From Gammaproteobacteria bacterium Milos-ODIII6 (GTDB lineage Bacteria; Pseudomonadota; Gammaproteobacteria; Chromatiales; Chromatiaceae), in assembly GCA_029228645.1 (NCBI GenBank), contig JAPTHR010000008.1:107982-171981 (forward strand): 64,000 nucleotides of DNA. The letters run 5' to 3'. This document shows positions 18,919-31,635 of this stretch, piece by piece. The notes under the pieces were generated by a model, which worked only from the letters and a program-made list of their open reading frames with translations, was not told the origin of the DNA and ran no database searches. The position numbers and the translations under genes are program-made. How positions within the stretch are numbered: position 1 is the stretch's first letter; each line of letters starts with the position of its first letter.

Positions 18919-19938
18919 TCAGCGGATCGGCGGGGCGTACTGCACGCCGCCATCGGTCCAGAGTGCATTCAGGCCGCGCGAAATCTTGAGCGGCGAGCCC
19001 ATGCCGACATTGCGCTCGAACATCTCGCCGTAGTTTCCGACCTGCTTGACGATATTGTATGCCCAGTCGTCGCTCAGCTCGAGCCCCTGCCCCTTGATCC
19101 CGCTCAGGCCGAGCAGACGCTGGATGCCCGGGTCCTTGCTCGTCTCGCGCATCTGCTCGACATTGACCGAGCTGACACCCAGCTCCTCTGCGTTGAGCAT
19201 CGCGAACAGCGACCAGCGCACGATCTTGAACCAGTCCTCGTCACCGTTGCGCACGACCGGGCCGAGCGGCTCCTTGGAGACGACCTCCGGCAGCACGATC
19301 GCGCTCTCCGGGTCGTCCAACTTGATGCGCAATGCATACAGCTGCGACTGGTCGGAGGTGAGCACGTCGCAACGCCCGGCGGCAAAGCCCTTCACCGTTT
19401 CGTCCGACTTGTCGTAGGTCACCGGGGTGTAGCTCATGCCGTGGGTGCGGAAATAATCCGCCAGGTTGAGCTCGGTGGTGGTCCCGGCCTGGATACAGAT
19501 CGCGGCCCCATCCAGTTCGCGGGCGCTGCTCACCCCGAGGTCCTTGCTCACCATGAAACCCTGGCCGTCGTAGTAATTGACCCCGGTGAAGTTAAGCCCC
19601 AGATTGGTGTCGCGGGTCAGGGTCCAGGTGGTGTTGCGCGAGAGCAGATCGATCTCGCCCGATTGCAGCGCGGTGAAACGCTCCTTGGCAGTCAGCGGGG
19701 TGAAGCGGACCTTGTCGGCATCGCCGAACACCGCCGCCGCGACCGCGCGGCAGGTATCCACGTCCAGCCCGGTCCAGCGCCCCTTCTCGTCCGCGGCAGA
19801 GAACCCGGCCAGCCCGGTGGTCACGCCGCATTGCAGATAGCCCTTGGCCTTGACCGCATCCAGGGTCGCGCCGGCATGGGTTACCGGAAGAGTGCTGATC
19901 GCCAGCAGGGAACCCATGGCCAATATACGTTTCAACAT
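18919..19938 (-). CDS. aapJ: General L-amino-acid ABC transporter, periplasmic binding protein
   Basis: A 339-residue periplasmic solute-binding protein with a Sec signal peptide (MLKRILAMGSLLAISTLPVTHAGA). Family segments visible are GYLQCGVTTGLAGFSA, WTGLDVDTCRAVAAAVFGD and the ligand-contact region LSRNTTWTLTRDTNLGLNF. A disulfide between the Cys of LQCGV and TCRAV is likely. It is the first gene of the aapJQMP operon with a strong GGAGGA ribosome site. Its upstream region is filled by a MITE-like palindrome and REP array 3, so the promoter must lie in the ~80 bases before the palindrome or inside it. Confidence 0.95.
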   Translation of the reverse strand: MLKRILAMGSLLAISTLPVTHAGATLDAVKAKGYLQCGVTTGLAGFSAADEKGRWTGLDVDTCRAVAAAVFGDADKVRFTPLTAKERFTALQSGEIDLLSRNTTWTLTRDTNLGLNFTGVNYYDGQGFMVSKDLGVSSARELDGAAICIQAGTTTELNLADYFRTHGMSYTPVTYDKSDETVKGFAAGRCDVLTSDQSQLYALRIKLDDPESAIVLPEVVSKEPLGPVVRNGDEDWFKIVRWSLFAMLNAEELGVSSVNVEQMRETSKDPGIQRLLGLSGIKGQGLELSDDWAYNIVKQVGNYGEMFERNVGMGSPLKISRGLNALWTDGGVQYAPPIR

Positions 19939-20018
19939 CGAAAATCCTCCGTCTGCGCGTTCCGGGGTGAGATGAATTAAAACCGAGTGTCCCGTGTGGT
20001 CCCGGCAGCGTCAACCTA

Positions 20019-20181
20019 AAGGGCACCTCTAACAATTCATGAATCAGCACTTTGAACGACATAATCCGCCATCTCATCGTTGAAGATCTTCACAATAGCC
20101 AGCTATTACGTGCGATCTTCGCCTTGATCTGGCGAATTATGTCGCCCCCTTTGCTGACCCAGAACTATTAGAGGTGCCCTA
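20019..20181. repeat. Palindromic MITE-like element, copy B
   Basis: The ends are AGGGCACCTCTAA (20020-20032) and TTAGAGGTGCCCT (20168-20180). Inner arms pair through GACATAAT.CGCCA and GAAGATC blocks, and the centre is AATAGCCAGCTATT (20094-20107), identical to copy A (2374-2543). The ends differ from copy A in sequence but keep the CTAA/TTAG step. No ORF is present. It lies directly upstream of aapJ. Confidence 0.8.
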
Positions 20182-20192
20182 AAGCAGCCATC

Positions 20193-20625
20193 GTAGGAGC
20201 GGCCTTGGCCGCGAAGAACCCCGGCCACGGTTCGAAAAGGCCTGTTCGCGGGCAAGCCCGCTCCTACGCGAGGTATCGCGGATACCACATACCATCGTAG
20301 GAGATATCGCCGAACCACATACCATCGTAGGAGCAGCCTTGGCCGCGAAGCATCCCGGCCACGGTTCGAAAAGGCCTGTTCGCGGGCAAGCCCGCTCCTA
20401 CGCGAGATATCGCCCAAACCACATACCATCGTAGGAGGTATCGCCGAACCACATACCATCGTAGGAGCGGCCTTGGCCGCGAAGAACCCCGGCCACGGTT
20501 CAAAACGAAGCCTGTTCGCGGGCAAGCCCGCTCCTACGCGAGATATCGCCGATACCACATACCATCGTAGGAGATATCGCCGTACCACACACCGTCGTAG
20601 GAGCGGGCTTGCCCGCGAACAATCC
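20193..20625. repeat. REP array 3, ~134-bp period
   Basis: GTAGGAG starts recur at 20193, 20327, 20461 and 20597. Each unit contains a GCGGCCTTGGCCGC palindrome, a GCGGGCAAGCCCGC palindrome and short half units (CACATACCATCGTAGGAG). The last copy carries the GCGGGCTTGCCCGC type instead, as if switched or inverted. Bases 20626-20697 contain a degenerate GGAGTCGG repeat. Confidence 0.9.
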
Positions 20626-20697
20626 AGCAACGAACCGGAAAGGGCCGGAGTCGGTAATCGGAGTCGGTAATCGACCCCTGCCCGTGCCCACCTTCGA

Positions 20698-23702
<3,005 letters not shown>

Positions 23703-23747
23703 CTCGAAACTTCGTGCTTGGCTCGATACTTCGCTTTCTGGCCCAAC

Positions 23748-26700
23748 TCAAACCGCGGCCATGGCCGCTGCCGCCTCCACGTCCACCGACACCAGGCGCG
23801 ACACCCCCGGCTCGTGCATGGTGACGCCCATCAGCTGGTTGGCGATTTCCATGGTCACCTTGTTGTGCGTGATGAAGATGAACTGTACATGCTCGGACAT
23901 CTCCTTCACCAGTTTGGAATAGCGCCCGACGTTGGCGTCATCCAGTGGCGCATCGACCTCGTCGAGCATACAGAAGGGGGCCGGATTGAGCTGGAAGATG
24001 GAGAACACCAGCGCCACCGCGGTGAGCGCCTTCTCGCCGCCCGAGAGGAGATGGATCGAAGAGTTACGCTTGCCAGGCGGGCGCGCCATGACCGTCACGC
24101 CGGTGTCGAGCAGGTCCTCGCCGGTCAGTTCGAGGTAGGCGTGACCGCCACCGAACAGCTTGGGGAACAGCCCCTTGAAGCCGGCGTCGACCTTGTCGAA
24201 GGTCTCCTTGAAGCGGGTGCGCGTCTCGCGATCGATCTTGCGGATCGCCTCCTCGAGGGTATCCAGGGAACGCGTCACGTCGTCGTGCTGCCGGTCGAGG
24301 TATTGCATGCGTTCGCTCTGCTCGCGGAACTCATCGATCGCCGCCAGGTTGATCGGACCGAGGCGTTGGATGCGCGCCGCGAGGTGCTCGGACCGCTCCT
24401 GCCAGGCCTGCACGCCGGCCTCTTCCGGCATCTCGTCGAGCAGGGTCTGTAGCTCGAAGCCCGTTTCACCCAGTTGCTCCTGCAGAGTGCCGCTGCGGAC
24501 CACGATTTCCTGGCGGCCCATGCGCGCCTGGTCGAGCTTGATGCGCTCGTCCTGGACCCGTTGCTCCGAGCCATGCCGCGACTGCTCGAGTTGGCGCAGG
24601 CTGTGGTCGATCGCCTCGAGCGCCTTGCGCGCGCCCGCCAGCTCCTGCTCGACCGTGACGCGCGCGGCCAGCTTGGCATCCAGCGCCAACTGCTGTTCGC
24701 CGATCGGCGACTTGCCCTCCTGCAGCGCCTCGCGCAGTTCGGTGCAACGGGCGTCGAGCTGGCCCACCTGCGAGCTCATGCGATCGATGCCCGAGCGCAG
24801 TGACCCCTCGGTACTGCGGATCGATTCCAGGCGCAGCGCGAGTTCGTGACTGCGGGCGCGCTCGCGCGCGTGCGCGCCGCGGGCCTCGTCCAGTACGACG
24901 CGGTTCTGCTCGCGCCGCTCCAGCCAGCCCTCGCGCTCGCGCGCCAGCTGGTCGACCCGCTCCAGCGCGGCGTGCAGCCGCTCGCGCGCCTGTTTCATCT
25001 CCTCGACGCCGGCGTTGAGCTGTTCCTGGATCTCCTTACCCTCTTCGCGCAGGCTTTCCAGCCGCTGCCGGATCTGCTCGGCGCGCGCCTGCTTGCCGCT
25101 CAACAGCGCCTTGATGTCGGACAGGGCCCGCGCCGCGTTCTGTTGCTGCGCCTGCGCCTGATCGCGCTGCTGCTCGGCCTGGCGCAGGCGCTCGCGCGCC
25201 TCGTCGAGGTCGGCTTCGAGCTGCGCGATGTGTGGCAGCAGCTCGCGTTCGCGCGCCGCGAGCTCGCGCAGTTCCTGCTCGCGCGCCAGCACCCCGCTGC
25301 CGGCCTCGTCCGGGCGCGGCGCCAGCAACCAGCCCCGCCCGAGCAGGATGCCCTGCGGGGTGATCAGGGTCTCGCCGTCGGCCAGTTGATCGCGCCGCGC
25401 CAGGGCCTCGTCCAGACCGGGCGCGGTGCGGATGCCGTTCAGCAGGCCGGTCAGCGCGGCCGGACCGCGCACCTTCTCCGCCAGGGTGCCGGAACGGGGC
25501 GATCCAATCGCCCCGCCCTGCTCGAACAGGCAGGCGCCCGCCGCCAGGAGCGCCTCGGGGTCATCCCCGACACTGGCCATGTCATCGACCAGCACGGCCT
25601 GCAGGTGACGCCCCAGCGCGACCTCGACCGCTTGCTGCCAGTCCGACTCGACCTCGACCGCTTCCAGAAGACGCCGCGCCGCCTGCAGGCCATGCCGTTC
25701 CAGCCAGTCGTTGAGCGCCTGCTGATCGTCACCCTGCGCGGCCTGCTGCAGCGCCTGCAGCGAGGCCAGCCGACCCTTGAGGGTCTGCGCCTCCGAGCGG
25801 GCCTCGTCGAGGCCCTCCTGGATGCTGTGGATCGACTCGCGATCCTGCTCGATCCGGGCGCGGGAGCCCTCGGACTGTTCGCGCATCGTCTCGAGGGCGG
25901 CCAGGGATTCCTGCTCGCGCCGCTGCAGCTCGCGGATCTCGGCCTCCAGCTCGATATCCGAGAGGCGGTGCTGCTCCTCCTGGTTGCGCTCGATGCGGCG
26001 CTTGAGTTGCTGCTCCTGCTGCTCGAGGTGATTGATCCGGGTGCGCTCGACCTGCGACTGCTGCGCGGGCTCGTTGACCGTCTGGTTGAACCGGTCCCAA
26101 TCCGCCTGCCACTCGGACATGACTTTCTCGGCCTGCGCCAGCCGCCCGGCCGCGGCCTCCTCCGCCGCACGAGCCTCTTCCAGACGGGGCTGGTCACGCT
26201 CCAGCTCCTCCGCCAGCTGCTGCAGGCGGCTCTGATCCTGCTGGCTGAGTTCGCTCGCCTCCAACAGCGCCTTCTCGGCCTGCTGCAGATCGGCCTCCTG
26301 GCGGCGGCGCGCCTCACGCGCGTACTGGATCGCCTCCTCGAGGCGCGCGATCTCGGAACCGACCGCATAGAACCGGCCCTGAATCGTGTTGAAGTCCTCG
26401 TTCGCCTCGACGTGTGCGGCGCGCTGTTCTTCGATCCGCGCCTCGAGGTCGCGCTGCCCGGAAAGGGCGGCCTGCAGGATGTTTTCCTGTTCCGCGATCT
26501 GGCGGTCGCGCTGCCCGATGTCCTCCTGCATGGTCGCCAGGCGCAGGGCCAGCAACTCGGCGCGCACCCGCCGCTCCTCTTCCTTGAGGGTCTTGTACTT
26601 CTCCGCGGTCGCGGCCTGGCGTTCGAGATGACGCAGCTGCTTCTGCACCTCTTCGCGCAGGTCGTCGAGCCGCTCGAGGTTCTCGCGGGTGTGGCGGATG

Positions 26701-27248
26701 CGGTTCTCGGTTTCGCGGCGGCGCTCCTTGTACTTGGAGATGCCAGCCGCCTCCTCGAGATAGACGCGCAGCTCCTCGGGACGCGCTTCGATGAGGCGCG
26801 AGATCATGCCCTGCTCGATGATCGAATAGCTGCGGGGTCCCAGGCCGGTGCCAAGGAAAAGGTCGGTGATATCGCGCCGCCGGCAACGCACGCCGTTCAG
26901 GAAGTACAGGGATTGCCCATCGCGGGAGACCTGGCGCTTGACCGATATCTGCGAGTACTGGGCGTACTGGCCGCCAGCGCTGCCATCGGCGTTATCAAAC
27001 AGGAGTTCGATGCTCGCGGTGCCGACCGGCTTGCGGCTCGAGGAGCCGTTGAAGATGACGTCCGCCATCGACTCGCCACGCAGCATCTTCGCCGAACTTT
27101 CGCCCATCACCCAGCGAACGGCGTCGATCACGTTGGATTTGCCGCAACCGTTGGGACCCACGACACCCACCAGGTTGCTCGGAAACTGGACCGTGGTTGG
27201 ATCGACGAAGGACTTGAAGCCGGCGAGTTTGATTTTTTCCAGGCGCAT
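23748..27248 (-). CDS. smc: Chromosome segregation ATPase SMC
   Basis: A 1166-residue condensin ATPase. It has an N-terminal head with Walker A GPNGCGKS (31-38), a long coiled coil, a hinge domain near the middle (Gly-rich ARRLLEAVEVE...LIT PQGILLGRG region), a second coiled coil and a C-terminal head with signature LLSGGEKALTAVA and Walker B FCMLDEVDAPLDD. ATG 27248 begins the invariant MRLEKIKLAGFKSF. The frame continues to 27296, but those residues are not conserved. First gene of smc-zipA-ligA. ScpA and ScpB are not in the window. Confidence 0.97.
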   Translation of the reverse strand: MRLEKIKLAGFKSFVDPTTVQFPSNLVGVVGPNGCGKSNVIDAVRWVMGESSAKMLRGESMADVIFNGSSSRKPVGTASIELLFDNADGSAGGQYAQYSQISVKRQVSRDGQSLYFLNGVRCRRRDITDLFLGTGLGPRSYSIIEQGMISRLIEARPEELRVYLEEAAGISKYKERRRETENRIRHTRENLERLDDLREEVQKQLRHLERQAATAEKYKTLKEEERRVRAELLALRLATMQEDIGQRDRQIAEQENILQAALSGQRDLEARIEEQRAAHVEANEDFNTIQGRFYAVGSEIARLEEAIQYAREARRRQEADLQQAEKALLEASELSQQDQSRLQQLAEELERDQPRLEEARAAEEAAAGRLAQAEKVMSEWQADWDRFNQTVNEPAQQSQVERTRINHLEQQEQQLKRRIERNQEEQHRLSDIELEAEIRELQRREQESLAALETMREQSEGSRARIEQDRESIHSIQEGLDEARSEAQTLKGRLASLQALQQAAQGDDQQALNDWLERHGLQAARRLLEAVEVESDWQQAVEVALGRHLQAVLVDDMASVGDDPEALLAAGACLFEQGGAIGSPRSGTLAEKVRGPAALTGLLNGIRTAPGLDEALARRDQLADGETLITPQGILLGRGWLLAPRPDEAGSGVLAREQELRELAARERELLPHIAQLEADLDEARERLRQAEQQRDQAQAQQQNAARALSDIKALLSGKQARAEQIRQRLESLREEGKEIQEQLNAGVEEMKQARERLHAALERVDQLAREREGWLERREQNRVVLDEARGAHARERARSHELALRLESIRSTEGSLRSGIDRMSSQVGQLDARCTELREALQEGKSPIGEQQLALDAKLAARVTVEQELAGARKALEAIDHSLRQLEQSRHGSEQRVQDERIKLDQARMGRQEIVVRSGTLQEQLGETGFELQTLLDEMPEEAGVQAWQERSEHLAARIQRLGPINLAAIDEFREQSERMQYLDRQHDDVTRSLDTLEEAIRKIDRETRTRFKETFDKVDAGFKGLFPKLFGGGHAYLELTGEDLLDTGVTVMARPPGKRNSSIHLLSGGEKALTAVALVFSIFQLNPAPFCMLDEVDAPLDDANVGRYSKLVKEMSEHVQFIFITHNKVTMEIANQLMGVTMHEPGVSRLVSVDVEAAAAMAAV

Positions 27249-27434
27249 GGGGCGCAACGATACAGGAAGCAAACCCCCGGATACAAGCTGAAACAAAACC
27301 TCAAACCAGGCTGAACAAAACTCCCTATCTATCTGATTTCATTATTTTTCACGCTGCCGTCCAGGACCGGAAAAGGACCAGGTGTCGGGTTTTGCGTATA
27401 CTCCCGCGCCTGAAACTGTTTGGCGGAATCACAC

Positions 27435-27824
27435 ATGCCTTCTACCCCCAGCAAAGATCTCGAAACCTTCGATAACCCGCAACCCGAGCGCGACTACACT
27501 ATTCGCATCCGGATGCCGGAATTCACCTGCCTGTGCCCCAAGACCGGCCAGCCGGATTTCGCGGAACTGGATCTCGAGTACGTCCCCAACGAGCGCTGCG
27601 TCGAGCTCAAGGCGCTCAAGATGTACATCTGGTCCTTCCGCGACGAGGGCGCCTTCCACGAGGCGGTCACCAACCGCATCCTGGACGACCTGGTCGCCGC
27701 GACCGCGCCGCGCTTCATGCGCCTGACCGCCGACTTCAACGTGCGCGGCGGGGTGTATACAAAGGTGATCGCGGAGCACCGCGATCCGGCCTGGCAGCCA
27801 CCGCTGCCCGTCCAGTTGCCGTGA
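27435..27824 (+). CDS. queF: NADPH-dependent preQ0 reductase QueF (type I)
   Basis: A 129-residue tunnelling-fold enzyme that reduces 7-cyano-7-deazaguanine to preQ1 in queuosine biosynthesis. The thioimide-forming Cys (C34) and acid Asp (D41) lie in LCPKTGQPD, and the NADPH/QueF motif is [20 protein letters not shown]. It is the short, single-domain form, like B. subtilis QueF, rather than the ~280-residue E. coli form. ATG 27435 is preferred over a TTG at 27420. It is divergent from smc; no other queuosine genes are nearby. Confidence 0.95.
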   Translation: MPSTPSKDLETFDNPQPERDYTIRIRMPEFTCLCPKTGQPDFAELDLEYVPNERCVELKALKMYIWSFRDEGAFHEAVTNRILDDLVAATAPRFMRLTADFNVRGGVYTKVIAEHRDPAWQPPLPVQLP

Positions 27825-27856
27825 CATTCATCGCAGGGGCGGCCTTGCCCGGTACC

Positions 27857-28568
27857 GTAGGAGCGGCCTTGGCCGCGAAAGAACAGGCGCCTGTGCTGGA
27901 CCACCGCGCGATCTTCGCGAGCAAGCTCGCTCCTACGGCCAGGTGGTCGCCATTGCCCGGTACCGTAGGAGCGGCCTTGGCCGCGAAAGAACAGGCGCCT
28001 GTGCCGGACCACCGCGCGATCTTCGCGAGCAAGCTCGCTCCTACGACCGGATGGTCGCTATTGCCCGGCACCGTAGGAGCGGCCTTGGCCGCGAAAGAAC
28101 AGGCGCCTGTGCTGGACCACCGCGCGATCTTCGCGAGCAAGCTCGCTCCTACGACCGGGTGGTCGCTATTGCCCGGCACCGTAGGAGCGGCCTTGGCCGC
28201 GAAAGAACAGGCGCCTGTGCTGGACCATCGCGCGATCTTCGCGAGCAAGCTCGCTCCTACGGCCGGATGGTCGCTATTGCCCGGTACCGTAGGAGCGGCC
28301 TTGGCCGCGAAAGAACAGGTGCTTGTGCCGGACCACCGCGCGACCTTCGCGAGCAAGCTCGCTCCTACGACCGGATGGTCGCCATTGCCCGATACCGTAG
28401 GAGCGGCCTTGGCCGCGAAAGAACAGGCGCCTGTGCTGGACCATCGCGCAATCTTCGCGAGCAAGCTCGCTCCTACGACCGGATGGTCGCTATTGCCCGG
28501 TGCCGTAGGAGCGGCCTTGGCCGCGAAGGAAATTTCAGACCCTATTCGCGAGCAAGCTCGCTCCTACA
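27857..28568. repeat. REP array 4, 108-bp period, 7 units
   Basis: Seven units at exactly 108-bp steps: GTAGGAG at 27857, 27965, 28073, 28181, 28289, 28397 and 28505. Each holds GCGGCCTTGGCCGC and GCGAGCAAGCTCGC palindromes plus shared unique text (GAACAGGCGCCTGTG, GGATGGTCGC). Because 108 is a multiple of three, frames stay open on both strands, but these are not genes. Confidence 0.94.
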
Positions 28569-28582
28569 AGGGGTTAACCTGA

Positions 28583-29860
28583 TTGGCCTCGGACACCTTC
28601 CTCGGTATCGACCTCGGCACCTCGGGCGTGCGTTCGGTAATCATCGACACGCAAGGCACCCTGCTCGCCGAGGCCCGCGCGCCCTTGCCCGCCTCGCTTG
28701 AACCCCAACCCGGCTGGCGCGAACAGGACCCGAACGCCTGGTGGCAGGCGGTTGCAGCCACTGTGGATTCCCTTCCATCGGATTACCTGCAAGACCTCAA
28801 GGCCATCTGCGTCGACGGCACCTCCGGCACCCTGCTGCTGTGTGACGAACAGGGCACACCGACCAGCCCGGCGCTGATGTACAACGACCAGCGCGCCACC
28901 GGACAGGCCGCCAGACTCAAATCGATCGCCCCACCCGAAACCGCGGTGCACTCCGCCAGTTCGGGGCTGGCCAAGCTGATGTGGCTGCACGATCACGGCT
29001 ACCGCGGCGCGCATGCCTTGCACCAGGCCGACTGGATCGCGATGCGGCTCGGAGCCAGACCGGGTGTGAGCGACGAGAACAACTGCCTGAAACTGGGGTA
29101 CGACCCGAATAATCGCCGCTGGCCCGACTGGTTGGACCAGGCAGGCATCGATCGCCGCCAGCTGCCGCAGGTGCACCCGGTCGGCGATCGCTTCGGCACC
29201 CTGGCCGAAACTCTCCGGCAACGCTGGAACTGCCGCGACGAGGTCGCCCTGGTCGCCGGCACCACCGACAGCAATGCGGCCACACTGGCCACCGGTGTTA
29301 GCGACATCGGCGATGCCTCGACCGCGCTCGGGTCGACCCTGGTGGTGAAGATCCTCTCCGACCGGCCGGTGTTCGCCCCCGAATACGGCATTTACAGCCA
29401 CCGCATCGGCGACCGCTGGCTGGTCGGGGGCGCCTCCAATACGGGCGGTGCGGTGCTGCGGCAGTTTTTCAGTGACGGGGAACTCGCAGCGCTGAGCCGC
29501 GGAATCGATCCGAGCCAGGACTCCGGGCTGGACTACTGTCCCCTCACAGCACCCGGAGAGCGCTTCCCGGTCAACGATCCCTCGCTTCCGCCCAGGGTCA
29601 CTCCCCGACCCGACGATGACGCACGCTTCCTGCACGGCCTGCTCGAGGGCATGGCGCGCATCGAACACCTCGGCTACCAGCGCCTGGCGGAACTGGGCGC
29701 CCCCTATCCAAAAAGAGTAAAGACCAGTGGTGGTGGTGCCGTTAACAATGCGTGGCGCGCCCTGCGCGAACGCCTCATCGGCGTGCCGGTGGAAACCGCA
29801 GCGCAGAGCGAGGCCGCCTACGGCGCCGCGCTGATCGCGGCCGCAAAGGTGGCGTGCTAG
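28583..29860 (+). CDS. FGGY-family carbohydrate kinase, probable D-ribulokinase type
   Basis: A 425-residue cytosolic sugar kinase. The N-terminal phosphate-1 motif is [15 protein letters not shown], followed by [13 protein letters not shown] and ALMYNDQRA. The C-terminal half has [27 protein letters not shown] and adenosine-motif [10 protein letters not shown]. The DGTS..L..D and MYND signatures resemble the D-ribulose kinase group (plant AtXK-1, cyanobacterial SePSK) more than classic ~490-residue xylulokinases. The start is TTG 28583 with AAGGGG 10 bases upstream. It lies directly after REP array 4 and 50 bp before the epimerase gene. The substrate assignment is inference. Confidence 0.82.
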   Translation: MASDTFLGIDLGTSGVRSVIIDTQGTLLAEARAPLPASLEPQPGWREQDPNAWWQAVAATVDSLPSDYLQDLKAICVDGTSGTLLLCDEQGTPTSPALMYNDQRATGQAARLKSIAPPETAVHSASSGLAKLMWLHDHGYRGAHALHQADWIAMRLGARPGVSDENNCLKLGYDPNNRRWPDWLDQAGIDRRQLPQVHPVGDRFGTLAETLRQRWNCRDEVALVAGTTDSNAATLATGVSDIGDASTALGSTLVVKILSDRPVFAPEYGIYSHRIGDRWLVGGASNTGGAVLRQFFSDGELAALSRGIDPSQDSGLDYCPLTAPGERFPVNDPSLPPRVTPRPDDDARFLHGLLEGMARIEHLGYQRLAELGAPYPKRVKTSGGGAVNNAWRALRERLIGVPVETAAQSEAAYGAALIAAAKVAC

Positions 29861-29910
29861 CATCGCGCGCCGAACGATCAACGGAATTTGGCTTTACCCA
29901 AGGAAACGAC

Positions 29911-30918
29911 ATGCGAGTACTGATCACCGGCGCGGCCGGCTTTATCGGCAACCAGTTGGCCCTGCGACTGTTGGATCGCGGCGATGAGGTCATCGGCGTG
30001 GACGCGCTCGACGACTACTACGACGTTGGTCTGAAAGAGGCGCGCCTGGCACGCACCCTGGCTTACGACGGCTTCACCGACGTACGCGCCCGCATCGAGG
30101 ACCGCGAGGCCATGGCCGAGACCTTTAAGAAGTACAAGCCGCAGGGCGTGGTCAACCTCGCCGCCCAGGCCGGCGTGCGTTACTCGATTGAGAACCCGGC
30201 CGCCTACGTCGACAGCAACCTGGTCGGTTTCGGCAACATCCTCGAAGGCTGCCGCCATAACGGCGTCGAGCACCTGGTGTATGCCTCTTCGAGCTCGGTG
30301 TACGGATCCAATACCAACATGCCGTTCTCCACGCACCACAACGTCAACCACCCGGTCAGCCTGTACGCCGCGAGCAAGAAGGCCAACGAGTTGATGGCGC
30401 ACACCTACAGCCACCTGTACGACATTCCGACCACCGGTTTGCGTTTCTTCACCGTGTACGGCCCCTGGGGCCGACCGGACATGGCGCTGTTCCTGTTCAC
30501 CAAAAAGATCCTCGCCGGCGAGCCCATCCCGGTGTTCAACTACGGCAAGCACCGGCGTGACTTCACCTACATCGACGACATCGTCGAGGGCGTGATCCGG
30601 GTGCTCGACCACCCCGCCCAGCCGAACCCGGACTGGGACAGCAACAACCCCGACAACGCCACCAGCCGCGCCCCCTGGCGGCTGTACAACATCGGCAACA
30701 ACCAGCCGGTCGAGCTGATGCACTACATCGAGACGCTGGAGAAGTGCCTCGGCAAAGAAGCCGAGAAAGAACTGCTGCCGCTGCAGCCCGGCGACGTGCC
30801 GGACACCTATGCCGATGTCACCGACCTGGTCAACGATTTGGGTTACAAGCCGGAGACCTCGGTCGAGGAAGGCGTGGCCAACTTCGTCGAGTGGTATAAG
30901 GATTACTTCAAGGTCTGA
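29911..30918 (+). CDS. UDP-glucuronate 4-epimerase
   Basis: A 335-residue extended short-chain dehydrogenase. NAD-binding GAAGFIG (residues 7-13), the DALDDYYDV loop that marks UDP-glucuronate epimerases, the serine-rich YASSSSVYG strand and catalytic YAASK (YxxxK) are present, as is the sugar-binding [14 protein letters not shown] motif. It converts UDP-glucuronate to UDP-galacturonate for surface polysaccharide. ATG 29911 has an AAGGAAA ribosome site; the open frame extends upstream over the kinase 3' end but without family similarity. Confidence 0.94.
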   Translation: MRVLITGAAGFIGNQLALRLLDRGDEVIGVDALDDYYDVGLKEARLARTLAYDGFTDVRARIEDREAMAETFKKYKPQGVVNLAAQAGVRYSIENPAAYVDSNLVGFGNILEGCRHNGVEHLVYASSSSVYGSNTNMPFSTHHNVNHPVSLYAASKKANELMAHTYSHLYDIPTTGLRFFTVYGPWGRPDMALFLFTKKILAGEPIPVFNYGKHRRDFTYIDDIVEGVIRVLDHPAQPNPDWDSNNPDNATSRAPWRLYNIGNNQPVELMHYIETLEKCLGKEAEKELLPLQPGDVPDTYADVTDLVNDLGYKPETSVEEGVANFVEWYKDYFKV

Positions 30919-30934
30919 GGAAGACTCCCCTCGC

Positions 30935-31522
30935 TCTCCCCTCCCTAACCCTCCCCACATGTGGGGAGGGGACCTGAATCCAACTCCCCTCCCTAACCCT
31001 CCCCGCAAGCGGGGCGGGGACAAGCTCCCCTCCCTAACCGTCCCCGCGGGCGGGGCGGGAACAAGCTCCCCTCCCTAACCCTCCCCGCAGGCGGGGCGGG
31101 AACAACTCCCCTCCCTGACACTCCCCGCGGGCGGAGCGGGGACAAGCTCCCCTCCCTAACCCTCCCCGCAGGCGGGGCGGGAACAAGCTCCCCCCCTGGC
31201 CCTCCCCGCGGGTGGGGCGGGGACAACTCCCCTCCCTGGCCCTCCCCGCAGGCGGGGCGGGAACAACTCCCCTCCCCGGCCCTCCCCGCAAACGGGGCGG
31301 GAACAACTCCCCTCCCTGGCCCTCCCCGCAGGCGGGGCGGGAACAACTCCCCTCCCTGGCCCTCCCCGCAGGCGGGGCGGGAACAAGCTCCCCTCCCTAA
31401 CCCTCCCCGCAAGCGGGGCGGGGACAAGCTCCCCTCCCTAACCCTCCCCGCAGGCGGGGCGGGGACCTCAATCCAACCTCCCTCCCTAGCCCCCCCCCCG
31501 CAAGCGGGGCGGGAAAAAAAGT
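30935..31522. repeat. Tandem array of ~14 G/C hairpin units, 39-48 bp each
   Basis: Each unit runs CTCCCCTCCCTAACCCTCC, then a CCCCGC-AAG/AGG-GCGGGG hairpin, then a GGAACAA or GGGACAAG linker. The first unit (30949-30970) is a perfect 22-bp palindrome centred on CACATGTG. Loop bases vary (AAG, AGG, GGG, AAA) while the arms are kept, which suggests that the hairpin is conserved. One strand is strongly pyrimidine-rich. It fills the 717-bp gap between the epimerase and the type I secretion ATPase. Confidence 0.93.
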
Positions 31523-31635
31523 GCTGCTTTCTTACCCCTCCCCCACTCGTGGGGGAGGCTGGGAGGGGGAAGTTTTGCTATCCTCCCCGAAAACAAGCGT
31601 CGCCAAGGACGGCGGCGCGATAAGGGGAGACCACC

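Noticed and set aside
24846..27314. An 822-codon open frame opposite smc
   Set aside because: Antisense shadow of the SMC coiled coil. Repetitive Leu/Arg composition mirrors the coiled-coil codons.
27857..28568. CRISPR-like look of the regular arrays (also 30935-31522)
   Set aside because: There are no unique spacers: the whole unit is repeated. The repeats are double palindromes and no cas gene is present.
27533..28701. Open frames on both strands through the queF end and REP array 4
   Set aside because: The 108-bp period is a multiple of three, so stops are absent by chance in a repeated unit. The translations are only repeats of one 36-residue text.
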